This document shows, piece by piece, positions 10,688-22,548 of a stretch of DNA of 64,000 nucleotides. The position numbers were made by a program, and so were the translations under genes. The stretch's first letter is position 1. Every line of letters begins with the position of its first letter. The notes below the pieces were generated by a model. The model had not been told where the DNA came from, did no database searches, and was given only the letters and a program-made list of their open reading frames with translations. The DNA comes from Heloderma charlesbogerti (lineage: Eukaryota; Chordata; Lepidosauria; Squamata; Helodermatidae), in assembly GCA_026122225.1 (NCBI GenBank), contig JANEZZ010001642.1:806001-870000 (forward strand), written 5' to 3'.

Positions 10688-12790
10688 AGAACATAAGAAC
10701 ATAAGAAGAGCCATGCTGGATCAGACCAAGGGTCCATCTAGTCCAGCATTCTGTTCACACAGTGGCCAACCAGCTGTCAATCAGGAACCCACAATCAGGG
10801 CATGAGCACAACAGCACCCTCCCATCCATGTTCCCCAGAAACTGATGTACATCATCTCACTGCCTCTGGTACTGGAGGTAGCACATAGCTATCAAGACTA
10901 GTAGCCATCAATAGCCTTCTCCTCCATGAATTTGTCCAACCCTCTTTTAAAGCCATCCAAATTGGTGGCCATCATTACATCCTGTGGTAGCGAATTCCAT
11001 AGTTAAACTATGCGCTGTGTGAAGAAGTACTTCCTTTCTTCTGTCCTGAAACTCCCACCAATCAGCTTCATAGGATGACCCTGGGTTCTAGTATTTTGAG
11101 AGAGGGAGAAAAATGCTTCCCTATCCAGTTTCTCCACATCATGCATAATTTTGTACACCTCTATCATGTCTCCCCTTACCCGCTTTTTTTTCCAAGCGAA
11201 ACAATCCCAGCTCCAGCTGTTGTAACCTTCTCTCATAGTGGAGATGCTCCAGCCCCTTGATCATTTTAGTTGCCCTTTTCTGCACTTTTTCCAGCTCTAC
11301 AGTATCTTCTTTTAGGTGTGGTGACCAGAACTGTACACAATATTCCAGTGTGGTTGCACCCTAGATTTGTATAGGGGCAGTATGATATTGGCAGTTTTGT
11401 TCTCAATTCCTTTTCTAATTATGCCTAACATGGAGTTTGCCTTTTTTTTAGAGCGGCCACACACTGGGTTGACATTTTCATCGAGCTGTCCACCACAACC
11501 CCAAGATCTCTTTCTTGGTCAGTCACCACTAGCCCAGATCCCATCAGGCTATACTTGGAGTTGGGATTTTTTTGCCCCAATGTGCATCACTTGCTTACAC
11601 TGAGCCACATTTGCCATTTAGATGCCCGTTCTCCCAGTTTGGAGAGATCCTTTTGGAGCTCTTCACAATCCCTTTTTGTTTTAACCACCCTAAATAATTT
11701 GGTGTCATCTGCAGACTTGGCCACTTCATTGCTCATGCCTAATTCCAGGTAATTTATGAATAGATTGAAAAGCATTGATCCTAATACAGATCCCTGTGGG
11801 ACCCCACTATTTACTTCATTGGGAGAATTTACCATTTATTCCTACTCTCTGCTTTCTGTTCTTTAACCAGTTACTGATCCATAAGAGGACCTGTCCTCTT
11901 TTTCCATGATTGCTAAGTTTGCTCAAGAGTCTTTGGCGGGGGACTTTGTCCAAAGCCATTCGGACGTCCAAGTAAACAATGTCTACTGGATCACCCCTGT
12001 CTACATGTTCTATTGACACTCTCAAAGAACTCTAAAAGGCAAGACAGGACTTGCCTTTGCAGAAGCGGTGTTGATTATTTTTCAGCAGGGCTTGTCCTTC
12101 TATATGCTTACTAATTTTATCTTTAATAATGCCTTCAACCAATTTACCCAGAACAGACATTAAGCTAATGGACCTGTAATTTCCTGGATTCCCCCCTGTA
12201 ACCCTTTTTGAAAATTGGTGTTCCACTGGCCATCTTCCAGTCCTCTGGTATAGAGACTGATCTTGGGGTCATGTTGCATATTTTTGTTAGATCAGCAATT
12301 TCATATTTGAGTTCTTTGAGAACTCTAGGATGGATACCATCTTGGCCCAGTGATTTATTTGCTTTCAATTTATCAATAAGGTTGAGAATGTCATCTTTTG
12401 TCGCCACTATTTGCCTCAGTTCCTCAGATACCCTTCCTGAAAACATCATTTCAGGCACAGGTGTCTGTTCTATAACTTCTGCAGTGAAGACGGATGAAAA
12501 GAATTCATTCAGCTTCTCTGCAATCTTCCCGTCCTCCTTCAGTACTCCATTGTACTCCTTGAGTACTCCATTAACTCCATTGTCATCCAGGGGTCCAACT
12601 GCCTTCCTAGCTGCTTTTCTGCTTCTGATATATTTAAAGAATTCTTTATTGTTGGCCTTGATTTTGTTAGTGATATGCTCTTCAGAATGCTTTTTTGCAT
12701 CTCTTATTGTCTGCTTGCATCACCTTTGTGCAAGCTTGTGCTCCCTTTTGTTTTCCTCATTTTGGATTACTTTAGCATAAATTTTTGTTT
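10688..12790 (-). mobile_element. CR1 LINE, 5'-truncated, 3' end with octamer tail
   Basis: On the minus strand, segments in several frames read in order as a CR1 reverse transcriptase. They are KANKSLGQDGIHPRVLKELK (about 12340), IPEDWKMASGTPIFKKG, NYRSISLMSVLGKLVEGIIKDKI, HVDRGDPVDIVYLDVRMALDKV, NSGVPQGSVLGSMLFNLFIN and a degraded catalytic box reading SADDTKLFR (FADD in active elements). A C-terminal block [19 protein letters not shown] follows. The 3' end at 10688-10710 repeats TTCTTATG, the octamer tail typical of CR1. Frameshifts, stops and the changed catalytic residue indicate an inactive copy. It lacks the endonuclease, so it is 5' truncated at about 12.8 kb. Confidence 0.9.
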
Positions 12791-12884
12791 TTGTTTATTT
12801 AAGAGCTCAGTATATATGTAGCCCTAGAGCCAGCTTCTGTTTCAGCCAGAAACTGAAAGTCAGCCACAGCTTGCAAAATTCAAC

Positions 12885-13308
12885 TAGGGATGGCGGAGAA
12901 ATCCACCACAGACTCAAATGAGTCTTTGCACATGTGGCAGAATGGACTGCTCCCCCTGCCACCCTGCGAAGGCTGGTCGGGGTGGACCCTATCTGGTGCT
13001 GGCCAGTCCGGGTCCGTCCTCCTCGTTCCACAGCTGGCTGCTGCCGGGCTGTGGCCACAAATGGCATCCGGCATAGCAGACACCATTTGTGTCCCTGCCC
13101 TTTGCCGTGATTGGCTACATAAATATTTACATAGCCAATCACGGCAAATATTTACGAAGTCCAGCTGTGGGCGGCCCCAGCTAGCAGCTCCGCGGAATTG
13201 CCACAGAGCGGAACCGGCTGGGGAGGATTCCGGGAGAAGAGAGGGATCACCTCCCCCACCCCCAGCAGACCCCAGAGCAGAACAGTAGGTGGGGTTTGCA
13301 CACCCCTA
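12885..13308. mobile_element. Non-autonomous hAT element (palindrome family), 424 bp with 8-bp TSD
   Basis: The ends are TAGGGATGGC and CACCCCTA, and the host octamer AATTCAAC is duplicated exactly at 12877-12884 and 13309-13316. An 8-bp TSD with TAGGG ends is diagnostic of the hAT superfamily. It has no transposase. Internally it carries one perfect palindrome, TTGCCGTGATTGGCTACAT and its complement around AAATATTT (13096 to 13146), next to a second imperfect one, CAAATGGCAT / GACACCATTTG. The same two-palindrome unit is multiplied in the element at 36653 to 37494. Confidence 0.9.
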
Positions 13309-13418
13309 AATTCAACCACACAGAGACATTAGATTCCTAAGGCCTATATCCAGAATGAAACAGACATTTGCTCTGCCCTTTGCACATTTTCTCACGATAC
13401 TCATGTTAACATTAATAT

Positions 13419-13851
13419 TAGGGATGGGGGGGGGATTTGTTTAGTTTACATTTTAATGAAAATGTATCTAATTTCACACTTTTGAACCACTAAGCAAGCC
13501 AAAATTCAGTTATGCTTCACAATTCTCACTACTCTGGATTTTGTAGTGTTCTCCAATGTGTACAAAAATGTGTATATTAGGAAAAATAACATTCCAAATG
13601 TATAATATTAGGAAAATTGCTTACAAAAATGTGTATATTAGGCAAAAATCCATACCAAAATGCGTGTATTTGGAAGTATGTGCACAAAAATACTTATGAA
13701 TTTTCATGCAATTTTTTAAAAAAATTCTCAGAGTTCGGGATGAACTTAACTTAAGACTGGAAAAATTCTCAGAGTTTGGGAAGAACCTAACTTAGGACTG
13801 GAAAAAAGAGAAACGGAGAGAAATTGAAATTGACAGATTCATCCATCCCTA
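13419..13851. mobile_element. Probable degraded hAT MITE with internal tandem duplication
   Basis: It starts with TAGGGATGGGG and ends with CATCCATCCCTA, hAT-style inverted ends, but no matching 8-bp TSD is left. Inside is a degenerate GTACAAAAATGTGTATATTAGG repeat (13550 to 13690) and a tandem pair of about 42 bp, AATTCTCAGAGTT..ACTGGAAA (13724 to 13806). Confidence 0.5.
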
Positions 13852-15666
13852 AAACACACAAGCATTTTCTGGTAATGTGGGAAATGGCCCTGAGAGACAA
13901 AGTTCCTGCTACAACCCAGCCTTAAACTAAGGGGAAACTGTAGAAATGTGTTGTCCCTGATTAGACTATCTTTGCAGTGCACCTTCACCTAATGCCATTG
14001 CAGAGTTGCTTCAACTATCAGTATTGCCTCATTGTGCCTGACGAGGATCAGCATCAGTGAGAGATAAGCAGAGTGGATAAAAATCAGTGCTTTAAAAAAC
14101 CCCACCCAATTTTTTAAAATTTTAATTAGGTTTTTAAAAATTTAAATCATTTTTTTAAAATCATAAATAAAGTACTAAATGTCTCTTTCACTTAAAAATA
14201 GCATAGTTACAATTAAATCTCATCATAAACACGCTAACCCGACCCTTACAGTCTCAAAAATAAAATTACCAATCAAACACGGGCATCCATTTCAGTTTTA
14301 CATCTTATGAAAATGTCTCTGCCCTGACTAAGTACCAGCTCTTGCTTCTTGAAAGTTCTGGATTTTCAGTTTCTCTGACTAAAGTCACATGTGCAAAGAC
14401 ACAGGTTAGATGGGCTTGTTGTTAGGTGGTGGAGTTGGGCCAAACAAGGCAGAGGAGTTAAGAGAGAAAGACAATATAGCAGGATGGCTAAAAATAGATG
14501 CTTTAAAATATCCCCCAAAATAGATTGTTTTTTTAAATTGGATATTTTCTGCCCAGTAATGATTAAACCTTGATTTGACCTTATAGTCATGGGCATTTCA
14601 TCTTTGTTTGCTACTTTGTTTTTTTGTGAGGGCAAGACTGGGCCAAATCTGAGTGAAGCAGAAAGGAGCAACACTGGAAAGAAAATTGTCCAGTGTGCAT
14701 CTTCCTGTACTCTCATACTATAGCCGCAATCATATATCCACATACCTAGGAGTAACTCCCACTGAACTCAATGGAACATATTTCTGAGGGGTCATATACA
14801 GGATTATACTGTTAACCTCAAACTGTCATCGGTGCTGGTCATAAGAGAGACCTATATTGGAATATTTTAAAGACATTCCCTCTATGGGCAATCATCTCTA
14901 CACCAGTCTGAATTCCTGCATTTAAAACGGAGCTTTCTGCTTCCGTTTTAAATGCAGGATCACAACGACTCCCTTTTTCATGTGCTTCCTTTTCCGCCAC
15001 CCCCTTCCCCCTCCTTCTCCCCGTATCCGAGTCTTCCATTATCTTTCATTGATCTTGCTCCTCTTCTTGCCGCTTTTACTCTTTTCACAGAGGAAATTGA
15101 AACGGAACACAAACGGGTAATTTGATAGCTCATTGTCTGAGATCTATTTAAAAACGGAACAAAGGGCATTTAGTGCAGGAGACACCTGGAATTACCACGG
15201 CATCATGTAAAGAGCCTGCAAACTTCCATGAAGGAGCATTCTCAATCGCAGGATAAAAGCTCAGTGTGAACAAGCTCCAAAGGTAAAAAAAGGAAAGCAT
15301 GCAAAATATACATAGTTATTTGGATCCTCACTGTGGTGCTGAGAGAGAGGGTGTTAACCCTCCCCCCTGCACCATTCCCCTAACTTAACTCCCCAGTCCA
15401 CCCTGCAAAGCAATTGTAATTTTCTCTTTCTGCAGTTAACAGGAGCCTTGGGGAGGGGGCAATTTAAACTGGGGAAACAGCACAGGGGGAGGATTAAAAT
15501 TACTTCCCCCCCTCTACACAGTTGCTTTCAAGCAAATGAAAAGATGGAAGACATCTCCCATGCAAGCTCTAGATTATCCCTGAGTGAATTGGAGATCGAC
15601 GCTAGGACAACATATGGGACAAAAAGCATAGCAAATAGTATTTCACTCTGAATTTGGAGTGAGCAG
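13852..15666. other. Gene-free stretch
   Basis: AT-rich sequence lies near 14.1 kb. A local inverted repeat of TTTAAAACGGAGC.TTCTGCTTCCGTTTTAAATGCAG occurs at about 14919-14958. A diffuse copy of the CAATGGAAC / AGGATTATAC repeat seen elsewhere occurs at about 14745-14815. No gene is supported. Confidence 0.45.
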
Positions 15667-15668
15667 GG

Positions 15669-15706
15669 GAAAGGAAGGAAGGAAGGAAGGAAGGAAGGAA
15701 GGAAAA
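15669..15706. repeat. (GGAA)n microsatellite
   Basis: About eight GGAA tetranucleotide units in a row. GGAA repeats can bind ETS factors in other vertebrates; nothing here shows such use. Confidence 0.95.
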
Positions 15707-17164
15707 CTGCAAAAAGTATGCCTGTGGTGTTTGAATACTTAATATTCCCACCAGGTTCTCCGTGTGTAGGGGGTTGTGGGGGGGACTTAACATACCATGG
15801 CAGTTATGAATACGTATGGGAAATTTCCCCACAAGCAGGAGCCAGGTATTTTGCTTAACACATATGCCCACCCCATTTCCTTGTGCAATACCACAGACCT
15901 AATTCTACAGTTTTTAAAAGTCCATCAATTAGAGATCCCTAGGAACGTGCTTGATGCAGAGAAATGGCAGTTAGGGAACAAGCAATCAAACTGTTTTGTC
16001 AGCAAGTGGCAATTAATGCTCCTGTAAGCAATATACCTATTTAGGAGTGCAACATTTAGTCTTCCCTCCAATTTCTAGTTATTCTAATAAGTATATTCAG
16101 CTATATCCTAAGCTAGTATTAACGCAGGATGGCGTCTGCATTCCATGGACTCCTCAGATTTTATTATAAGCAACAGCTTCTGATTTCATAAAGACAACCA
16201 CAACTAGCAACTCATTCAATGCTGTAACTAAACTATTTACAAATATTGCTTTAAAATCAAACAAAAATATTTCTTTTACTGATAATGCAAAGACTCAGGG
16301 TCTTTCCATGCATCATATGTCAGCCATCACAGGTTTACAACCCAGTGCACACTTCACAAGGAGCTGCATCTAATCCTGGCTCTCTGATGATCATATCTGT
16401 ATAAAGTATGTGTTTCAAAACACATTTGCCATATTCATACTGTTTTGACTTTAAGGAGACTTGAAAAAAAAAAAAGTGCACCTGAAGGTGTTACGTATAA
16501 ATTTGCTCTAATGTTCCAGGCTTGGTACATCTGAACACATAAAAGGTGGTTATATTTGATGCACGGAAGCTGATTAATTCTATACTAGCTTCTGCAAAGA
16601 TTTGCCAGATTTTACATGGAAAACAAGATGGAGACTTCTGACTATGCTGTGAGATGTCTGTGTGCCAAAGTAATCACAACCATTTGACAAATGGATCCAG
16701 TGGAGCTTGCTTGTCTATTACTTGGCTCCTGAGGGGCAAGATGTTAACTGCATTTGTTGCTGATTAAGTCTGCTGCTTAGGCTTCAAACTGTCACTTTAG
16801 TTTACAACTTGAACACAGTCAGATGTGGTTTCTGCAATAGTCTGAGCTTATCTTCGCATTTTCTAGTAATCAAGCAGGCAAAACTGATTTCCATTGCAAA
16901 CAGTTTGGAGCTCCAACTGGGGGAAGGGGTGGGGACAGCAGGAATAAATGTTAAGCACCCCACCTCCATTGGTTCTCCCATGCAAACTATCCCCCTCTCA
17001 GTGCTGCTTGTCAAAGGTAGAGAAGTAGAAATTAGCCACAGAATGTATAGCTCCAGCCTCTGGCACAGGGGCAAAAGAAAAACTAAATGAACTCCTCCTT
17101 CAAAAACAAAGCCCCATGTAGCTTTCAAATATATGGTGAAATTAACTCATACAACCATAGTAAC
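15707..17164. other. Gene-free stretch
   Basis: No domain-bearing frame or clear repeat was recognised. It is likely intronic. Confidence 0.4.
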
Positions 17165-17167
17165 TAA

Positions 17168-17299
17168 GGGAGCAATCCTAAGCGTATTTAGACAGAAAAA
17201 AGTCCTACAACTCCCAGCATGCCCCAGCCACCATGGCTGGCTGGGGCATGCTGGGAATTGTAGGACTTTTTCTGTCTAAATACGCTTAGGATTGTGCCC
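17168..17299. mobile_element. Near-perfect palindromic MITE, Harbinger-like, TAA TSD
   Basis: This 132-bp element is almost entirely self-complementary: two arms of about 63 bases (GGGAGCAATCCTAAGCG outward, CATGCCCCAGCCA inward) meet at CCATGG. Only a few mismatches separate the arms. It is flanked by TAA at 17165-17167 and 17300-17302. A 3-bp TWA duplication is the usual PIF/Harbinger signature, and the GGGNGCAATCC end matches the larger MITEs at 54377 and 59079. A related, more degraded copy lies at 60101 to 60226. Confidence 0.85.
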
Positions 17300-17302
17300 T
17301 AA

Positions 17303-18897
17303 CTGCTGAATTATGTATTCAGACACAGAATAGTTGGCACAGTCCCTTCCAAAATATTCCATTTCAAAATGCAGGTGAGAAATCACATATTTCAATGCTC
17401 TGTCAAATAAATAACTCCGTACACATATAACTAAGATGTCAGGGAGCAGGCAAGGATAAAACAGCTCTCCCCATGATGGCTTTCCATACATAATGATGGG
17501 GCATTCAAATATATAACCCTTCCCTGCAGTCTGAAGCAATCCAGTCCAGGAAGGACTGCACCACATATTATTCCTGAATGAATAAATTGGCTTTTTGTTT
17601 AAGAAGCAAATTTGCTATTTTAGTACTTGCTGAACACAGCCCAATGAATATCCATCTGGTGTTTCTAGCATTAGCCTTCTAGGTTCAATTACAGGATGAA
17701 TTAATATTTTCAAAGAATCTTCAAATGACAAAGGCCATCCATGTGCCTCGGTAATTTGTTTCCACAGCCAAACACAAATTTTAATCAGTAATGATGGGTC
17801 ATTCCTAGAGTGACATTTGCTGAAATCTGCTCCCAGCCAGAACTTGTTGTGCATTCATCCAACAGATTAAAAAGCTTTTATCTGATTGCCTTGACTTTGC
17901 TTCAAGCTTGACATCAATCCGAACCTCAACCAATGCTGTGCTACTACATGTGCTACCCTCATTTTACAGAGGACAGATTTCTTAGCTTTTCTTGATCTCA
18001 GTTATCCAATGGTTCTTCAGCAGCAAAATGAAAAGAACAGGGTCAAGTTGAGCAGCTTCAACAGAAGTGAAAGATCAGCCTGGAACTCTTATCAAAGTAA
18101 AAGCCTACGGTATTGGTAAGTTTCGTCCACTAGTTTCTTCACCACACAAGGTACATATTCACACAACGGTACTGGATGCCATTCTTTGTGAGAAGCCACA
18201 AAGTTGCCTGCATTTTGCAGGGAGTTAAGCAACTTTAAAAAGTCAGCTCACATGACCTCCTACAGCTTTGTTCCATGGGCAGAAAGACTGAATAAATCAT
18301 TGCGGCCTTGCATTGTGTGTGTAATACACAATGCAGCACAAAATTTTGATTACCAAGAATCCTGGCTTTGTTTCCTCACCAAAGCAAGTTTCTTGCCCCC
18401 AGTTGTATTATAATATACATAACTACAGAGTCAAGGTCCTCCAACAATCTGTGGAGAACTGTGGAGTAACTTACTTTTAAAACTCTTCCATCCTTAAAAC
18501 TCTATGATTCTACAAAATCTGAAAGAGAAATAAAGTGTTTCACCAAAGGTTCAGAAGTCAGAGGATGGACTTTTGTACTTACTTATTTTTCTTTGTCTAT
18601 GCTTTCCTCAATCATATATACATATACATTTTCCCAGTTCAGACAATAAAATTCTGGTTTAATAAACCTGAATATGCACAAGCTTTGTACACCTGCTCCC
18701 AGACCCTTTGCTCCAACTCCTCCGTTCATGCAACTGGGGAAACAAGCCACTGTTAATCATAGCTTCCCATTATGTCCAAAGCAAGAAACTATGGTTATGG
18801 CTTTCAATTAAAGCTAGGATATGAAACTATGGTTTAAAGTTAGCTTCTGAATCCTGGCCTATTTGGAAGCCAATAACCACTGTTCTTGGTTCAGACA
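17303..18897. other. Gene-free stretch
   Basis: No recognisable domain or well-defined repeat was found. Frames here are short and lack motifs. It is likely intronic. Confidence 0.4.
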
Positions 18898-19232
18898 CAA
18901 TGACCTGGTTCGCATGACACAACAGCCCACCATGGGTTAATTTACCCACACAGGTTGTCGCATCATGCTGGGCACCCACCATTTTTGCATGGCACCCACT
19001 TTGCCATGTGTTGTTGTGTCATGCAAGTCCAGGTTGCAGAGGCTGCTTGAAGATTAGACAATGGCTTGTTTTAGAGTTATTTGAGGGTTGTCTAACTCTC
19101 AAACAACCCTGCCACCTGAGTTCGCAAGACAAAATACACAAAAATGATGCCCATGAGCACCCGGCACAATGTGACAGTCCTTGAGGGTAAATTAACCCAC
19201 AGTGGGCGGTTGTGTCATGCAAACTAGCTCAA
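18898..19232. mobile_element. Long-TIR MITE, TGGTTCGCATGACAC ends
   Basis: The left end, GGTTCGCATGACACAAC, then CCCACCATGGGTTAATTTACCC, is mirrored by GGGTAAATTAACCCACAGTGGG, then GTTGTGTCATGCAAAC on the right. The inverted ends are about 55 bp. The flanks are CAATGA and CAATAG, weakly suggesting a hAT-like 8-bp TSD. The ends resemble those of the MITE at 27906 to 29412. Confidence 0.75.
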
Positions 19233-19504
19233 TAGGAAGCTATGGTTTACTGCAGCTTCCTAGCTTGTTTGCTTGCTTGCTTGCACAAAGGGAGGAGAGA
19301 CAAAGGAACAAAGGGACTGTGTGCTGGTACACTAAATTTGTGCATATCCTGGATTATTATGCCAAGAGTTGATCATCCAAACACAGCCATAGCTTGCTTA
19401 CCAATTAACTTTTTACAAGATCACGATTGCCCAAAATCCACAATAGAGCTACCACATACTGAAACAAGTAGAAACAACTTGAAATGTAGTCAGCATCCCA
19501 AAAT

Positions 19505-19675
19505 AACAATAAATATTAAATAATATAGCACATTTCAAATATTCAAAGCACTTTGCATACATTATCTCAGTAATTATTGAGTAACAACTCAGCCCTGTAA
19601 GATAGATCCGTATTTTTATCCACATATAGCAGATGGGGCTGAGGCTGAAAGTAGTGGTTTGCCTAAGGTTTATTT
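19505..19675. mobile_element. MIR-like SINE fragment
   Basis: It contains ATAGCACATTTCAAATATTCAAAGCACTTTGCATACATTATCTC, CAGCCCTGTAAGATAGAT and ATAGCAGATGGGGCTGAGGCTGAAAG, the ordered blocks of an MIR core and 3' half. It is divergent. Confidence 0.7.
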
Positions 19676-20095
19676 ATTTATTAAAAATGTCTTTCCCACA
19701 TTTTCAATTCCAGAGAAGTGCTCAAGGCAGCTAACATCAATAATTAAACCATAAAACATTAATAATGAAACCATAATACAAAAAGCAGCAAAACCATGGA
19801 GAGCCAGTGACTAATTCCAGTTGAAGCAGGACACAAGCCAAAAGCTCACATAAACTGTATCTTCAGCTGATGGTGAAACACAGAGAGTGATGGGGCCAAA
19901 CAAATCTCCTTGGACAGGGAGTCCCATATTCTGGGAATCACAACCAAGAAGAGCCTTTCACACATTTCTTCCAACTGCAGATCAGAAAGTAGTGGGTCAT
20001 GTAGAAGACCTCAGTGGCCAGGCAGGTTTGTATGGAAGGAGATAGTCCACTGAGGCTGGTTGGTGAGGCCCTTTAGTGCAATCCTGCCTCCTGAG
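19676..20095 (-). mobile_element. LINE (L2-type) 3' tail fragment, probable
   Basis: It opens with TTTATTTATTTATTAAAAATG and a CTCAAGGCAGCTAACAT segment, which on the minus strand is the usual 3' tail of L2-type LINEs and SINEs with L2 tails. It continues into a GGGAGTCCCATATTCTGGGAA region. No reverse transcriptase motif is left. Confidence 0.5.
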
Positions 20096-21111
20096 GTGGG
20101 GTTGGTGGGAACACACAAAAGAACTTTTGCAGTTCCAGCCAAACACATATGGATGAGACCAGCTGAAAAAAATCCATGGACGTTAACTTGTTTAAGTTTA
20201 CACACTCAATATTACTCTGCTCCTTAGAGATACTAGTTTATTGTAGCAGTATTTGTGGGCCGCAGCCCATTATGAGGTAGACCACGTTTTGTGAAAATTA
20301 CAGCTAGTTCTAAGGGCCTGTTGACCTGTACCTCCCCTCCCCACACGTGTTTCCCAGTAGCATTTGATAAAAGAAATGTGCAATGTGACCTCATCGTGTC
20401 CAACTCCCACCCATTTTCCCAGCAAACAGCAGTCCAATGAATGGGAGCAGAGTAAGGGAAACACTGAACACAAGGGCATCAGACCATACGTTGCTTTTAC
20501 TCAATATTACTGGGGAGATGCAATGCTGGGGGAGGAGGGAATGCAGGTTGGTGTCAAGTGCACATGCTCTGTAACATGTATTCAGGCTCTGAGGTGCCGC
20601 TGCACCTTTTGACTTCTTGCTCCTACAGACCACATCCGTGACTGATCCAAAATTACTGACCAGTGTTCAGAGATGCATAAATTGCAGAGAACATAAATAA
20701 AGCATCCAGGGTACATGCATAACAAAAATATGTTTTAAAGAGTTCCTAATTTTCTATTCTAAGCACTCCTGGCCACTTAACATTTAAAAAGTATTTCTCC
20801 CACCTTGCAAAAATATAACATTCAGTCAAGATTGGATTATCAATATTTTACTTTAGTAGTAGCTTTCCTTTGTCACTTCTTAATATGGAAATTCTGAAAA
20901 CACAAGTTGTATTTTGGCAGAAAAAGCCAACTTTATACAAAATGATACACTGTCAAATGAGAAATATAATCCAGAGGCTGATCCATAAACAATAATCCAC
21001 TGCAATAATGAGAAAAACTATTGTCCCTTGAGAATATCACATATTAAAAAGGAAAAGGAAAAGATTAATGTGACTGTGAAAAATCACAAACACTGTCTTC
21101 CTATTGCTACA
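20096..21111. other. Gene-free stretch
   Basis: No coding domain or clear repeat was recognised up to the Tc1 insertion site. Confidence 0.4.
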
Positions 21112-21113
21112 TA

Positions 21114-21335
21114 CAGTCAGGGCCAGAAATATTGGAACAAGGATAACTGTTTTGGCAGTTGGCCTCTGTATACCACCACATTGAAGTTGAAAGGAAACAC
21201 ACCCAGATGGGAGCGAGGTCAGGACTTTCAGCTGTAATTCAAGGGGTTTGACAAAAGTGGGGCACTAACCATTCAGGAAGTACAGCCAGTGGCATGCACA
21301 CACCCCCATCGTTGGTGGCTCATAAGTAATGGAAC
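21114..21335 (+). repeat. Left terminal inverted repeat of Tc1 element
   Basis: 222 bp, the reverse complement of 22549-22770 with about 95% identity by eye. It ends in GTAATGGAAC before the transposase leader. Confidence 0.95.
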
Positions 21336-21473
21336 GAATGGCTGACAAGCAGCTGCATGGCCAGGTGTGGCCTGTTTCCCGGGTACCCCATGACCAATCA
21401 AGCAGATAAAAGGCCTGGAGGTGGTTCTGAGTGTTACATTTGCATTTCGTAGCTGTTCACTGGAACTCCCAAC

Positions 21474-22511
21474 ATGAGGTCCAAAGAGGTGTCCATGCGA
21501 GTGAAGGAGGCAATCATTAGGCGGAGGAAACAACATAAACCCATCAGAGAGATAGCAGAAACCGTGGGAGTGGCCAACACAACAGTTTGGAACATCTTGA
21601 AAAAGAAGGAATTAACTGGAAAGCTCAGCAACAGCAAAACGCCTGGAAGACCACGGAAGATAACTAAAGTGGATGACCGAAGAATGACGCTCATGGTGAA
21701 GAGGAACCCTTTCACAACATCTAGCCAGGTCAAGAATGCTCTTGCGGAGGTAGGCATGTCATTGTCAACATCGACAGTCAAGAGACAGCTTTATGAATGT
21801 AAATACAGAGGCTTCACAACAAGGTGCAAACCACTGGTAATGCTCAAGAACAGACAGGCCAGATTAGCCTTTGCCAGCAAACACCTTAAAAAGCCTGCCC
21901 AGTTCTGGAATAAGATTCTTTGGACTGATGAAATCAAGATTAACTTGTACCAGAATGATGGGAAGAGAAAAGTATGGAGAAGGAAAGGAACAGCTCATGA
22001 TCCAAAGCATACCACATCATCTATCAAACATGGTGGAGGCAGTGTTATGGCTTGGGCATGTATGGCTGCCACTGGAACCAGGTCACTGGTGTTTATTGAT
22101 GACTTGACTGCTGATAAAAGCAGCAGGATGAATTCTGAAGTGTATAGGGCTATACTTTCTGCTCAGATTCAGCCGAATGCTGCCAAACTGATAGGACGCT
22201 GCTTCATATTGCAGATGGATAATGACCCAAAGCATACAGCAAAAGCTACCCAAGAGTTTCTCCAGGCAAAGAAGTGGGATGTTCTTCAATGGCCAAGTCA
22301 GTCACCTGATCTCAACCCAATTGAGCATGCTTTTCACTTACTGAAGACAAGACTGAAGGCAGAAAGACCCACAAACAAGCAGCAGCTGAAGGCAGCTGCA
22401 GTAAAGGCCTGGCAAAGCATCTCGAGGGAGGAAACTCAGCATTTGGTCATGTCCATGGGTTCCAGACTTCAGGCAGTCATTGACTGCCTGGGATTTTCAT
22501 CCAGGTATTAA
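21474..22511 (+). CDS. Tc1-like transposase, DD34E, apparently intact (345 aa)
   Basis: This enzyme family cuts the element out at its inverted repeats and inserts it at TA sites, acting in the nucleus. The frame is uninterrupted for 345 codons, the normal Tc1 transposase length of about 340. Residues 1-50 form a paired-like helix-turn-helix (IREIAETVGVANTTVWNIL), followed by a GRPR motif at 58-61 that joins it to a second DNA-binding region at about 65-120. The catalytic triad is complete: D152 in the WTDE motif, D249 in MDNDPKHT, and E284 in SPDLNPIE, with 34 residues between the last two (DD34E). A glycine-rich GGGSVMAW motif sits at 187-194. The start at 21474 follows an in-frame stop-containing leader, and no better upstream ATG exists. 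Activity is not proven; point substitutions may still disable it. Confidence 0.95.
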   Translation: MRSKEVSMRVKEAIIRRRKQHKPIREIAETVGVANTTVWNILKKKELTGKLSNSKTPGRPRKITKVDDRRMTLMVKRNPFTTSSQVKNALAEVGMSLSTSTVKRQLYECKYRGFTTRCKPLVMLKNRQARLAFASKHLKKPAQFWNKILWTDEIKINLYQNDGKRKVWRRKGTAHDPKHTTSSIKHGGGSVMAWACMAATGTRSLVFIDDLTADKSSRMNSEVYRAILSAQIQPNAAKLIGRCFILQMDNDPKHTAKATQEFLQAKKWDVLQWPSQSPDLNPIEHAFHLLKTRLKAERPTNKQQLKAAAVKAWQSISREETQHLVMSMGSRLQAVIDCLGFSSRY

Positions 22512-22548
22512 AGTTTGGAAACCCTTAAGTTTGAAATGATGTTAGTTT

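Noticed and set aside
12208..12780. 190-codon plus-strand frame
   Set aside because: It is the antisense shadow of the CR1 reverse transcriptase region.
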